Below are positions 8,914 to 16,292 of a stretch of DNA of 64,000 nt, in pieces. The notes under the pieces were generated by a model. That model made no database searches. It was not told the DNA's origin and was given only the letters and a program-made list of their open reading frames with translations. Every line of letters begins with the position of its first letter. Within the stretch, counting starts at the first letter, position 1. Position numbers and translations under genes: made by a program. Source of the stretch: Candidatus Saccharibacteria bacterium (GTDB lineage: Bacteria > Patescibacteriota > Saccharimonadia > Saccharimonadales > Saccharimonadaceae). The stretch spans positions 434,001-498,000 of the forward strand of contig CP064991.1 in assembly GCA_016699895.1 (NCBI GenBank). Direction: 5' to 3'.

Positions 8914-9887
8914 TGACTCATGTCCTATTAGTATTTGGCGGTGAAGGCAGTGAGCATGATGTATCAGTGATGTCGGCTCGCAATGTGGCTGAGGCGCTGC
9001 GAGAGGCCAACTACGATATAACGCTTGCCTACATTGATAGGACGGGTAGCTGGCTCGCGGCCAAAGAGGTTGATAATAGAGATAACCCAACTGGCAAAAC
9101 GATCTCATTGCATCAGCTCAATATCGATGTGATCTTTCCATTGATTCACGGCAAAGGTGGAGAAGACGGCATGATTGCCGCTATGGGAAAGACCGGGGGC
9201 ATTCCGGTAGTTGGGTGTGGCCCAGAAGCTTCGATGATTGCTTGGGACAAGGACCGCTGCAAGCAGGTACTGAGTGAACATGGCCTACCGGTAGTGCCGT
9301 GGATAACTCTTCGTGAGGGTGATGCGTTGTCATATGATTCTGCTAGCAAAAAGCTGGAATCAGAGATTCTTTTTGTCAAGCCAGCTCGCGAAGGCTCCTC
9401 GATAGGCGTGAGCCGAGCAACGAACGAGCAAGAGTTTTTAGCAGCTTGCGAACAGGCTTTTCGCTATGATGACAAAATCCTTGTTGAAAAAGCCATCTCA
9501 GGTCGCGAGCTAGAATGTGCCGTGCTCGGCAATAGTCCTGATACGCGCGTGACTGAGGTCGGAGAGATCACGACGACAGATGGCTTTTACGATTACAATT
9601 CCAAATATGTTAGTACAACTGCCTCAAAACTAGATATTCCAGCCCAGAATTTGTCATCGGAACAAACCAAAACAATTCAGGATTACGCCAAACGAGCCTT
9701 TGACGCCATCGGTGGAGCTGGTTTGTCGCGCGTCGATTTCTTTCTGGATGCGAGCGATGTGATTTATATAAACGAGATCAATACCATGCCGGGGTTTACC
9801 AATATCAGCATGTATCCAAAACTATGGCAACAGGCTGGACTATCGTACGGCGAGCTGGTGTCGGAGCTAGTACGATTGGCTCTCTAA
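8913..9887 (+). CDS. ddl: D-alanine--D-alanine ligase
   Basis: 324-residue ATP-grasp enzyme making the D-Ala-D-Ala dipeptide of peptidoglycan. N-terminal VFGGEGSEHDVSVMSA and PLIHGKGGEDG are substrate-binding signatures. FVKPAREGSSIGVSR and the C-terminal YINEINTMPGFTNISMYP carry ATP/Mg ligands. The start overlaps the slipin stop by one base, so translation is probably coupled. A Mur ligase at 33808 provides a later step of the pathway. Confidence 0.96.
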   Translation: MTHVLLVFGGEGSEHDVSVMSARNVAEALREANYDITLAYIDRTGSWLAAKEVDNRDNPTGKTISLHQLNIDVIFPLIHGKGGEDGMIAAMGKTGGIPVVGCGPEASMIAWDKDRCKQVLSEHGLPVVPWITLREGDALSYDSASKKLESEILFVKPAREGSSIGVSRATNEQEFLAACEQAFRYDDKILVEKAISGRELECAVLGNSPDTRVTEVGEITTTDGFYDYNSKYVSTTASKLDIPAQNLSSEQTKTIQDYAKRAFDAIGGAGLSRVDFFLDASDVIYINEINTMPGFTNISMYPKLWQQAGLSYGELVSELVRLAL

Positions 9888-9906
9888 TCTAATAGACAGA
9901 TTGATT

Positions 9907-9934
9907 TTGCGAAATTTCTCTGATTTGTTACAAT
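9907..9934 (+). promoter_or_regulatory. Promoter of tRNA-Phe
   Basis: TTGCGA (9907-9912) and TACAAT (9929-9934) are separated by 16 nt, with the tRNA 24 nt downstream. Confidence 0.6.
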
Positions 9935-9958
9935 AGTATCGCTCGCGGTGCGACTCGC

Positions 9959-10034
9959 GGCTCTTTAGCTCAGTTGGTAGAGCAGAGGCCTGAAGAGCCT
10001 TGTGTCCCCAGTTCAAGTCTGGGAGGAGCCACCA
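9959..10034 (+). tRNA. tRNA-Phe (GAA)
   Basis: Complete cloverleaf of 76 nt with encoded CCA. The 7-bp acceptor is GGCTCTT/AGGAGCC, and the anticodon loop CTGAAGA gives anticodon GAA. T-arm GTTCAAGTC. Confidence 0.97.
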
Positions 10035-10060
10035 GCCGCACCGAGAGAGTACCAAACAGT

Positions 10061-10090
10061 TTGCGAAAAGTAGCCTAGCAGGGTACAATA
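10061..10090 (+). promoter_or_regulatory. Promoter in front of the truncated tRNA-Gly copy
   Basis: TTGCGA is followed after about 18 nt by TACAAT near 10084-10089. It is correctly spaced for the truncated tRNA-Gly 5' copy, suggesting this was the original promoter of the intact gene. Confidence 0.5.
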
Positions 10091-10099
10091 GGATAGTAA

Positions 10100-10122
10100 T
10101 ATGCGGGTTTAGCTCAGTTGTT
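10100..10122 (+). pseudogene. Truncated 5' copy of tRNA-Gly
   Basis: 23 nt identical to 10196-10218, covering one flanking base pair and the first 20 nt of tRNA-Gly up to the D-loop. It is followed by 73 nt of other sequence (10123-10195) containing, at 10156-10169, the reverse complement GCGCTCTAAACAAC of tRNA-Gly positions 10213-10226. Confidence 0.8.
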
Positions 10123-10198
10123 GTCGAGCGAAGCGAGCCGAAAATAGTTCGCATGGCGCTCTAAACAACCGGAATATGACAGGCATGTTAATTTTTAT

Positions 10199-10275
10199 GC
10201 GGGTTTAGCTCAGTTGTTTAGAGCGCTTCCTTGCCAAGGAAGAGGTCGAGAGTTAGAGTCTCTTAACCCGCACCA
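10199..10275 (+). tRNA. tRNA-Gly (GCC)
   Basis: 77 nt with encoded CCA. Acceptor GCGGGTT/AACCCGC, anticodon loop TTGCCAA (GCC). The immediate upstream sequence is AT-rich without a clear promoter. Transcription may come from the promoter before the truncated copy, 100 nt upstream. Confidence 0.95.
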
Positions 10276-10287
10276 TATAGAATAATA

Positions 10288-10313
10288 CCTCGCTGCTAAT
10301 AGCGAGGATTTTT
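10288..10313 (+). terminator. Terminator after tRNA-Gly
   Basis: CCTCGCT/AGCGAGG stem with loop GCTAAT, followed by ATTTTT. Confidence 0.85.
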
Positions 10314-10328
10314 GTTCCTAGAATATGC

Positions 10329-12059
10329 TCATGGCGCCTTGGCGGAGCAGTTACGCAGCGGTCTGCAAAACCGCGTAGGCGGGTGCAACTCCCGCAGGTG
10401 CCTCCAAATATTGTACGGGCGAGTGGCGGAATTGGTATACGCGGCGGACTTAAAATCCGCTGGTCTAAACAACCTTGAGGGTTCAAGTCCCTCCTCGCCC
10501 ACCAAAACAGTATTTTCTGAGAGATTTTCGCCCGCATGGGCGATTTTTTCTCTGGCGGCGCATAGCGCCTGCCAGCAGTTCGGAGGGGGGAGAGCGGAAA
10601 TGGGGCGCGGGCGGAGCCGCGCTTTTTTGTTTTCTAAAAACAGGTTCAATCCGTCGATTTCAGCAAACGCCTGTTTAATGGCGCTTGGCTCGGCACTTTT
10701 TGCAATTCTATTGAAGTCATGGGCTTGTTTTAGCCATTGGCGCATAGGTTCAACCCACGCATTGGCGGCAAGCGTTAGCTTGCCAATTTGTTCCTCTAGC
10801 GACTTCTTATCGCTCATCAGCTCGGCTTGCTTGGCTTTATATGTCGGCTGGTCAATATCTTGGTCAAGATAGCCGTCAAGCAGTCGCTGTAACTTGCCCT
10901 GCAAGTTACCAACCTTGCTCTGCGCGTCAGCGATAAGCACGCCAGAGCTTTGCTCGGCCTGCTTTTCATCTTCCTCTAGCATTGTCATGAGGGCGTCAGC
11001 CCACGACTTCGGCAGGGCGTAGCCCTGTAATATGTCTGTCAGTTGCACCAGCAATACAGGCTCGGTAATTGGCGACTCTTTGCATGCAATAGTCTTACTT
11101 TTACGCGTACACCGATAGTACACATATTCATGTATATTACCGTTTTTCTGATGCTTTACTTTCTTTTCAGCAGTTATAGACATATTACATACACCGCATG
11201 CCAGCAAACCACACAAGGCTTGCGGCTCATTCCTCGTCTTGTGCGGAGTATAGCCGCGCCGCGCAAGCACCACTTGGACGCGATCAAACAGCTTTTTGTC
11301 TATGATAGCTTTGTGCTTGCCCTCATGGACTTCGCCTCCATAGTAGAAATGCCCATAGTAAAACGGATTTTTCAGCATATGTTTTACTTGGTCTTTCGAT
11401 AGTGGCTTGTTGCCGCCAGTTTTTATGCCCTTACTGGCTAAAAAATCGGCAATATCTACTAATCGGCTACCGCCACGCGCGTACATCTCAAATGCCTCGA
11501 TGATAAACGGCGCACGCCGTTTATCTATAGCAATACTTTTAGTCCGCACATCGTTTATATACCCAACAGGTGCTTTGCTGGGGAACTCGCCGCGCCGCAC
11601 TTTTTGGCGTAAACCTCGCTTGGTGTTTTCACTCAAGTTGTCTACATAGTATTTTGACTGGCTAAATGCCATAGATAGCATAAACTTGCCTTGGCTGGTA
11701 TTCTCGAACCAAAAGGTCGGGAACTTTAGCGCCACAAGACGCGACTGGTCGAGCAAGTATATGATGTGTCCGCCATCTACCGAATTACGAGCGAGGCGGT
11801 CGGGGTGCCACGATATAATCCCGTTGGCTTTGCCCGCCTTTATATCTTTCATCATAGCATTAAACTTTTTGCGCCCTGGGGTCTTGGCGGATTGCTTTTC
11901 AATAATAACGCCCGCGATCTGCATATTATTGTCGGCTGCGTATTTACGCAGCTCAACTATCTGCGCCTCGACAGACAGTATCTGCTTATCTTCTACATCG
12001 GTGCTTTTGCGTACATAAATGTAGTACACCAGTTGCATATTTACGATTAGCTCTTGCAT
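10329..12059 (-). CDS. Large serine recombinase/integrase (frame runs through tRNA-Leu and into tRNA-Cys)
   Basis: 576 codons from ATG 12059, preceded by a strong AGGGGG Shine-Dalgarno. The N-terminal resolvase domain (YYIYVRKSTD with the catalytic serine, WHPDRLARNSVDGG) is followed by a recombinase domain (GYINDVRTKSIAIDKRRAPF, NPFYYGHFYYGGEVHEG), a zinc ribbon (CGLLACGVCN ... YRCTRKSKTIAC) and a coiled-coil segment. Such proteins integrate and excise elements by serine chemistry between attP and attB. The last roughly 100 codons are unusual: codons near ENKKARLRPRP lie in the 132-bp repeat, and after ENTVLV the frame reads antisense tRNA-Leu and ends inside tRNA-Cys. In the attP configuration (12287-12463) the same frame would instead end RFYTEIRTDFRENG. 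The true functional C-terminus is therefore uncertain. Confidence 0.85.
   Translation of the reverse strand: MQELIVNMQLVYYIYVRKSTDVEDKQILSVEAQIVELRKYAADNNMQIAGVIIEKQSAKTPGRKKFNAMMKDIKAGKANGIISWHPDRLARNSVDGGHIIYLLDQSRLVALKFPTFWFENTSQGKFMLSMAFSQSKYYVDNLSENTKRGLRQKVRRGEFPSKAPVGYINDVRTKSIAIDKRRAPFIIEAFEMYARGGSRLVDIADFLASKGIKTGGNKPLSKDQVKHMLKNPFYYGHFYYGGEVHEGKHKAIIDKKLFDRVQVVLARRGYTPHKTRNEPQALCGLLACGVCNMSITAEKKVKHQKNGNIHEYVYYRCTRKSKTIACKESPITEPVLLVQLTDILQGYALPKSWADALMTMLEEDEKQAEQSSGVLIADAQSKVGNLQGKLQRLLDGYLDQDIDQPTYKAKQAELMSDKKSLEEQIGKLTLAANAWVEPMRQWLKQAHDFNRIAKSAEPSAIKQAFAEIDGLNLFLENKKARLRPRPISALPPPNCWQALCAAREKIAHAGENLSENTVLVGEEGLEPSRLFRPADFKSAAYTNSATRPYNIWRHLRELHPPTRFCRPLRNCSAKAP
10333..10406 (+). 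tRNA. tRNA-Cys (GCA)
   Basis: 74 nt with CCA. Acceptor GGCGCCT/AGGTGCC, anticodon loop CTGCAAA (GCA). A TAGAAT box lies at about 10318-10323. Confidence 0.96.
10417..10504 (+). tRNA. tRNA-Leu (UAA), integration target
   Basis: 88 nt with a long variable arm and encoded CCA. Acceptor GGGCGAG/CTCGCCC, anticodon loop CTTAAAA (UAA). The 3' CACCA forms part of the attL core of the adjacent element, so the integration preserved the tRNA. Confidence 0.96.
10500..10631 (+). repeat. 132-bp inverted repeat, left copy (attL with P' arm)
   Basis: By my base-by-base reading this is identical to the reverse complement of 12287-12418. It starts in the tRNA-Leu CACCA, contains a terminator hairpin (10605-10628) and encodes, on the minus strand, the tail of the recombinase frame. 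Confidence 0.9.
10605..10628 (+). terminator. Terminator downstream of tRNA-Leu (inside the P' arm)
   Basis: GCGCGG/CCGCGC stem with loop GCGGAG followed by TTTTTT on the plus strand. After integration it would end tRNA-Leu transcription. Confidence 0.75.
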
Positions 12060-12074
12060 ACTTGCCCCCTCAAC

Positions 12075-12176
12075 TTAAATGACCGTCCTGGTGCAACCAA
12101 CCTAGAAGAACTAGATTGTCCAAGACGGCCATTAAAGTCCACGACAAATAAAAATAGTTCTTCACTGGTTGGTTGC
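12075..12176 (-). promoter_or_regulatory. Interleaved inverted repeats in the recombinase 5' leader
   Basis: Repeat A pairs 12075-12091 with 12120-12136 (14 of 17 identical, the rest mostly wobble-compatible). Repeat B pairs 12093-12113 with 12155-12176 (GCAACCAACC and AAGAACTA blocks perfect). The order A-B-A'-B' means that, as RNA, the helices would form a pseudoknot or exclude one another. They lie between the recombinase start and its upstream region, so a regulatory role is plausible but unproven. Confidence 0.55.
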
Positions 12177-12240
12177 TCTTCTATTTTACGACGAAACGAG
12201 AGAAAACAGAAGTTTACTTCTTGTTTTCCGAGTGAGGAAG

Positions 12241-12260
12241 TAAAATCTCAGGAGATTTTA
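12241..12260. repeat. Palindrome TAAAATCTC/GAGATTTTA
   Basis: Nine-bp arms around AG, followed by a second palindrome (CCACCGCTTGCGGTGG, 12270-12285) directly beside the internal 132-bp repeat. Possible recombinase or regulator binding region. Confidence 0.4.
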
Positions 12261-12286
12261 CCATGAACACCACCGCTTGCGGTGGT

Positions 12287-12478
12287 AACAAAAAAGCGCG
12301 GCTCCGCCCGCGCCCCATTTCCGCTCTCCCCCCTCCGAACTGCTGGCAGGCGCTATGCGCCGCCAGAGAAAAAATCGCCCATGCGGGCGAAAATCTCTCA
12401 GAAAATACTGTTTTGGTGCGATTTTACACCGAAATCCGAACCGATTTCCGAGAAAATGGCTAAAGCTCAGCCCCGACG
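12287..12478 (-). repeat. Internal inverted attP-like site: 132-bp P' arm plus 68-bp P arm
   Basis: 12287-12418 is the exact inverted copy of 10500-10631. 12411-12478 is the inverted copy of 16206-16273 with 4 mismatches. The two arms meet at the core (TTTTGGTG, 12411-12418). It carries a 3' fragment of a recombinase-type frame. The inverted terminator hairpin here faces leftward transcription. Confidence 0.85.
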
Positions 12479-12627
12479 CCTGCGGGCGTTTAACGCCTGC
12501 TCGCCCCACCAGAAAAACCCTTTGCCTATTTTTTTATTTCCCCCGCCGAATTTCTTTTTTGAAACTGAAAGGGGTGTTCTCTGGTGGTGGCGTGTCACTT
12601 TAGCGACATTTGGCGCTTACAGGACTC

Positions 12628-12657
12628 TTTACAAAAACTATACACTCGGTGTATAGT
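12628..12657 (+). promoter_or_regulatory. padR promoter with embedded 8-3-8 palindromic operator
   Basis: -35 TTTACA (12628-12633), 18-nt spacer and -10 TATAGT (12652-12657). CTATACAC-TCG-GTGTATAG (12638-12656) is a perfect dyad covering the spacer and part of the -10. PadR proteins typically bind such dyads and repress their own operon, so autorepression is inferred. The ATG follows the -10 by 6 nt (leaderless). Confidence 0.75.
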
Positions 12658-12663
12658 AAAAGC

Positions 12664-13191
12664 ATGAATGCACAATACGCACTACTTGGTATCTTGAACA
12701 AAAGCCCAAACTATGGGTATGAACTCAAGAAGATTTATGACAAACTTTTTGGCAGCGACAAAGCAATTTTGCCTGGCCAGATTTACTCGACCCTCTCGCG
12801 TCTCAAGCGAGATGAAAAGGTAGAAGAAGTTGCTGATACCGAAGCAAGCGGCGGGCCGGAGCGCGTAAAATACGCCATCACCTCGCAAGGAGAAAAGGCC
12901 TTGCGCCTATGGCTTGAAACGCCCGAAGCACCGTCGTCACAACTACAAGCCACGCTCTACATGAAAACCGTGCTTGCCATTATGGAAAACGGTGATGCTG
13001 CGCCATTCCTCGACAACCAGCGCCACGCGCACATCGAGCGTATGCGCGAGCTGACTACCCAGCGCCGCAAAGCACCGCTGGCGACCAAGCTACTGATTGA
13101 CCACGCGATATTTCACATTGAAGCCGATCTGCGCTGGATTGACCTGACAAGCTCGCGACTCACAAAACTAAAGGAGGAATTATGCCTGTAA
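12664..13191 (+). CDS. PadR-family transcriptional regulator
   Basis: 175 residues. Winged-helix N-terminal domain (YALLGILNKSPNYGYELKKI, QIYSTLSRLKRDEKV, ERVKYAITSQGEKAL) and a helical C-terminal dimerisation domain. PadR repressors often sense drugs or phenolics and control adjacent exporters. Here the adjacent genes are an ABC ATPase (10-nt overlap) and its permease, so it probably controls that operon and itself through the dyad at 12638-12656. ATG 12664 is preferred to an upstream in-frame ATG at 12610 because of the promoter position and family length. Confidence 0.9.
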   Translation: MNAQYALLGILNKSPNYGYELKKIYDKLFGSDKAILPGQIYSTLSRLKRDEKVEEVADTEASGGPERVKYAITSQGEKALRLWLETPEAPSSQLQATLYMKTVLAIMENGDAAPFLDNQRHAHIERMRELTTQRRKAPLATKLLIDHAIFHIEADLRWIDLTSSRLTKLKEELCL

Positions 13192-13846
13192 GTACTATTA
13201 TTAGTGCCAAGAATATCAAAAAGTCATACGGCAAAACGGAAATCTTGCACGGTGTGTCACTCGATGTAAAACAAGGTGAAGTGCTGGCAATCATGGGGCC
13301 GAGCGGCTCGGGCAAATCAACCTTGCTGCATAGCCTCGCTGCAATTATTTCAGTCGATAGCGGTGAAATTATCCTTGACGGCCGCAATATCGGAAAGCTT
13401 AGCGACAATAAGCGCAGTATCTTGCGCCGCACGGTATTTGGTTTTGTGTTCCAATTTAGCCAGCTCGTGCCAGAACTTACTGTTATAGATAATGTCGCGC
13501 TGCCGCTCCTACTTAATGGGGTAAATCGTAACGAAGCATATAAAGAGGCCAAAAAGTGGCTAGGTGGAGTCGGGCTAACTGATAAATACGAAAGCACGCC
13601 CGGTGAAATCTCTGGCGGCCAAGCCCAGCGCGTCGCTATTGCTCGTGCTATGGTTGTCCAGCCAAAAATCTTGTTTGCGGACGAACCAATGATAGCCTCA
13701 ATTCCGAGCATGTCATGGAACTGTTTATCAAGACCGCCAAAGACCACGGCACAACTGTTATCATGGTGACACACGAGCCAAGTATTGCTGCCTATGCTGA
13801 CCGCGAAATCGTGGTGCGCGACGGCCAGATTGTAGGAGCGAAATAG
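13182..13846 (+). pseudogene. ABC transporter ATP-binding protein, single-base frameshift after Walker B
   Basis: LolD/MacB-type ATPase. Walker A MGPSGSGKSTLLHS, Q-loop VFQFSQLVPE, signature ISGGQAQRVAIARA and Walker B ILFADEP are intact. At about 13689 one base appears to be missing: the frame then reads MIASIPSMSWN and stops at 13769. The next frame continues with the expected NSEHVMELFIKTAKDHGTT, the H-loop MVTHEPS and the normal end at TAG 13846. Without correction the product lacks the D-loop and H-loop and should be inactive. The permease start follows one base after the restored stop. Sequencing error and recent mutation cannot be told apart. Confidence 0.8.
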
Positions 13847-13847
13847 T

Positions 13848-16076
13848 ATGCGGCTGGCTTGGCTATTTCTTACGCGCTCAGGCAAAAGTAACCGAAATCG
13901 TCTTGGCCTGACTGCTGCGGCCGTGGCGCTTGGTATGCTGATGATTTTGGTGTTTATGGCCGGCATCAATGCCATACAAGCACAACCGCAACATAGCTCA
14001 TGGCGGCTTGCTTTATTCGCGAGCAAAAACAACCAAAAACCGATTGAGGGCATTGCTCCACTGAAAGCAATAGTAGGGATTGGTGACGGTAACTTGACAA
14101 AATGGCAGAACGAAAATATTACAACCATATCGTTACACGCAAGCGATGCAACCTCTCCCCAGTTTAATGAGTTGCCCACACCAAAATATGGTGAATATTA
14201 CGTCTCAAAAGGCCTATATAAAATCATCCACGACCACCCAGAAGATGCTATTGGCGAGCGATTCGGAACGAAGCAAATCGGCATCATACCAGAGTCCTTT
14301 TCGGTCTCGCCAAATGCACTTGATGTTATCCGCGGCATGAGCGAGCAGGAAGCGCGTAACGAGCGCGCTGTGAGCGTCTACAAACTTTCAAATGATGTAG
14401 AGGCTGCATCTCGATATAATGGCTTAGTGGGGACTGTGCTACTTTTTGGCGCAAGTATGTTGCTTATTCCCATCGTTACATTTATCTCTATTGCAGCCCA
14501 ACTTGGCTCAGCGCAACGCGAAAAGCGATATGCTGCACTCCGATTGGTCGGCGCAACCCGCGAGCAAGTGACGCGTATTATTGCTGTCGAATCACTCAGC
14601 GCTGCACTGGCTGGCGTCATCACTGGTTCACTGGCATACGTTGCGATACTACCGCTCTTGAGCCAGTCCACGTTTGGTGGTATGCGATTTTGGCAAAGCG
14701 ACCTCACTGTGCTACCACAATACTATCTCCTAGCCGTCATTGTTACATTACTATTCTGCCTCTTTGCTAATTGGCGGGGCATGCGTCACGTACAGGTTTC
14801 GCCACTTGGTGTGATGCGTTCAGGTAAGGTAAGTAAGCGCCCACGTGTATGGCGTCTTATACTACTTGTCCCAGGTTTGGTGGTGTTTATTTGGCTATTA
14901 CTACCAAGCGGTGCACACTGGGTGCGTGACAATACAGATAGTCCTACGCCGATGCTATTACTGATCGCGGGGGGTATGAGTGTTATGTTCGGGATACTAC
15001 TAGCTGGCCCATGGCTGACGAGCAGTATCTCGAGACTTGTCGCGCGCCGCACAAACAGCGCTGTTACACTACTTGCCTCAAAGCGTATTGCTATGCAATC
15101 TGGCCGAATTTTCCGTAGCGTCAGTGGCGTGGTATTGGCACTATTCGCAGGTAGCGTTTACCTGACTGGCATAAGTGGCATAGCTGAACTGAGCGCAAAC
15201 GCGGTTGCAAACAATGGCTACTCTCAACTTAAAGACGGAACGGTGCTTATATCAAGTGACGTTCTGTCATCTCAGTTTGCATCGCAGCTAAAAGAGCTAC
15301 CGTATGTCAAAGATACTAATGAAATACAGGGCAACGTAGCAGGTGCAGTCTTTATTCTGCCCTGCAAAACCGCTCATATCTACACGACCATTACATGTCC
15401 GGCAGATGTTACCTATGTTGGCGTTAATTTTGATAAAAGTCCTGCTGAAGGTAGCAAGTGGTTTGACATGTCACCTGATGGTATTCGTCAACAATTGATT
15501 AAGAAAGAAGATGCCAACCCTGCTTCTGCTGCGAAATCGAACCCATCATTTTTAGTTCGCCTTGACGACAACAGCCATCTAGACCAACTCCGTAGTTTCG
15601 TCGCAAGTAAATCGGGTGTCGATTCGGCGACGTGGGTATTCAGTGGCACATATGCACAAATGCCAATCGTCAGCCCTATCGTCTCTGAACTGGCAAATCT
15701 TGCCTATGCAGGTATGGGCCTCACGCTGTTCGTGGCAATCGCCAGCTTAATTATTGCAACGACTGGCGGCTTGCTGGAACGTAGGCGCTCGTTCGTCACA
15801 CTCCGCCTTGGCGGCATGACCGTGACGCAAATGAAACGCACGGTTATGATAGAGTCGCTCATTCCACTTATCAGCGTGTCGCTGCTGGCTTGTGGCCTTG
15901 GCATATGGGTGGGGTGGGCTTTTACCTCTGCGCTATCTAGTAGTATGAAACCAACATTGACACCGCTATATCTCGGTATTGTCATAGGCTCGCTCGTCAT
16001 CGCTATACTCGCTATTCGCCAGATTCTGCCAATGCTCGGCAAGATCACGCAGCCGGAGGAAAACCAAACAGAATAG
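13848..16076 (+). CDS. ABC transporter permease, FtsX/MacB-like (742 aa)
   Basis: Integral membrane component of an efflux-type ABC system with two FtsX domains: residues about 195-320 (LIPIVTFISIAAQLGSAQREKRYAALRLVGA) and about 610-735 (LIIATTGGLLERRRSFVTLRLGG). A large extracytoplasmic region lies between further membrane segments. The arrangement resembles BceB/YtrF-type permeases that handle peptides or lipids. Its start abuts the ATPase stop, so it is the third gene of the PadR-controlled operon. The substrate is unknown; resistance to an antimicrobial is a reasonable guess from the PadR linkage. Confidence 0.88.
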   Translation: MRLAWLFLTRSGKSNRNRLGLTAAAVALGMLMILVFMAGINAIQAQPQHSSWRLALFASKNNQKPIEGIAPLKAIVGIGDGNLTKWQNENITTISLHASDATSPQFNELPTPKYGEYYVSKGLYKIIHDHPEDAIGERFGTKQIGIIPESFSVSPNALDVIRGMSEQEARNERAVSVYKLSNDVEAASRYNGLVGTVLLFGASMLLIPIVTFISIAAQLGSAQREKRYAALRLVGATREQVTRIIAVESLSAALAGVITGSLAYVAILPLLSQSTFGGMRFWQSDLTVLPQYYLLAVIVTLLFCLFANWRGMRHVQVSPLGVMRSGKVSKRPRVWRLILLVPGLVVFIWLLLPSGAHWVRDNTDSPTPMLLLIAGGMSVMFGILLAGPWLTSSISRLVARRTNSAVTLLASKRIAMQSGRIFRSVSGVVLALFAGSVYLTGISGIAELSANAVANNGYSQLKDGTVLISSDVLSSQFASQLKELPYVKDTNEIQGNVAGAVFILPCKTAHIYTTITCPADVTYVGVNFDKSPAEGSKWFDMSPDGIRQQLIKKEDANPASAAKSNPSFLVRLDDNSHLDQLRSFVASKSGVDSATWVFSGTYAQMPIVSPIVSELANLAYAGMGLTLFVAIASLIIATTGGLLERRRSFVTLRLGGMTVTQMKRTVMIESLIPLISVSLLACGLGIWVGWAFTSALSSSMKPTLTPLYLGIVIGSLVIAILAIRQILPMLGKITQPEENQTE

Positions 16077-16085
16077 AGAAAGGTT

Positions 16086-16121
16086 ACGCTATATATGGCG
16101 CGGGTACGCCGCATATAGCGT
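16086..16121 (+). terminator. Hairpin after the ABC operon
   Basis: ACGCTATAT/ATATAGCGT arms with an inner GGCG/CGCC. The following T-tract is weak (TTCCTCG, then TTTT), so termination efficiency is uncertain. Confidence 0.5.
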
Positions 16122-16205
16122 ATTCCTCGTACTTTTGATTTAGATAGGTCAACAAGACATGGTGCTAGAGTTTCAGGTTGAGGGCGCGGAGCGCGGCGGT
16201 TTTGC

Positions 16206-16273
16206 CGTCGGGGCTGAGCTTTACAGATTTTCTCGGAAATGGGTTCGGATTTCGGTGTAAAATCGCACCAAAA
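16206..16273 (+). repeat. Right end of the element (P arm with CACCAAAA core, attR)
   Basis: 68 bp matching the inverse of 12411-12478 with 4 mismatches. After the core the sequence switches to TTTTGGTATTATT, interpreted as the host flank. Confidence 0.8.
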
Positions 16274-16292
16274 TTTTGGTATTATTATGAAA

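Larger units (their letters stand above)
10500..16273. mobile_element. Serine-recombinase element integrated in tRNA-Leu, with PadR/ABC exporter cargo
   Basis: The boundaries are read from att-like sites sharing the core CACCAAAA. The left end is 10500-10507 (tRNA-Leu 3' end joined to an arm called P' here). The right end is 16266-16273 (an arm called P joined to TTTTGGTATTATT). An internal inverted site at 12411-12418 joins P and P' to each other, as an unrecombined attP would. Cargo: a large serine recombinase, a PadR regulator, and an ABC ATPase (frameshifted) with permease. Joining the two outer flanks predicts an empty site in which CACCAAAATTTTGG follows the tRNA. The boundary assignment is inference from repeats. 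The presence of the recombinase and the repeats is directly visible. Confidence 0.75.

Noticed and set aside
10253..10537. 94-aa minus-strand frame antisense to tRNA-Cys/tRNA-Leu
   Set aside because: It is the reverse strand of two tRNA genes; such frames with GLEPS/FRPADFKS-like strings are classic spurious calls.
13160..14179. 339-aa minus-strand open frame
   Set aside because: Shadow of the PadR/ABC operon; no promoter, no recognisable domain, low-complexity Ser/Pro/Ile pattern.
16239..16292. Upstream start for the 16293 membrane protein
   Set aside because: Those codons lie in the att arm of the integrated element and before the -10 box.
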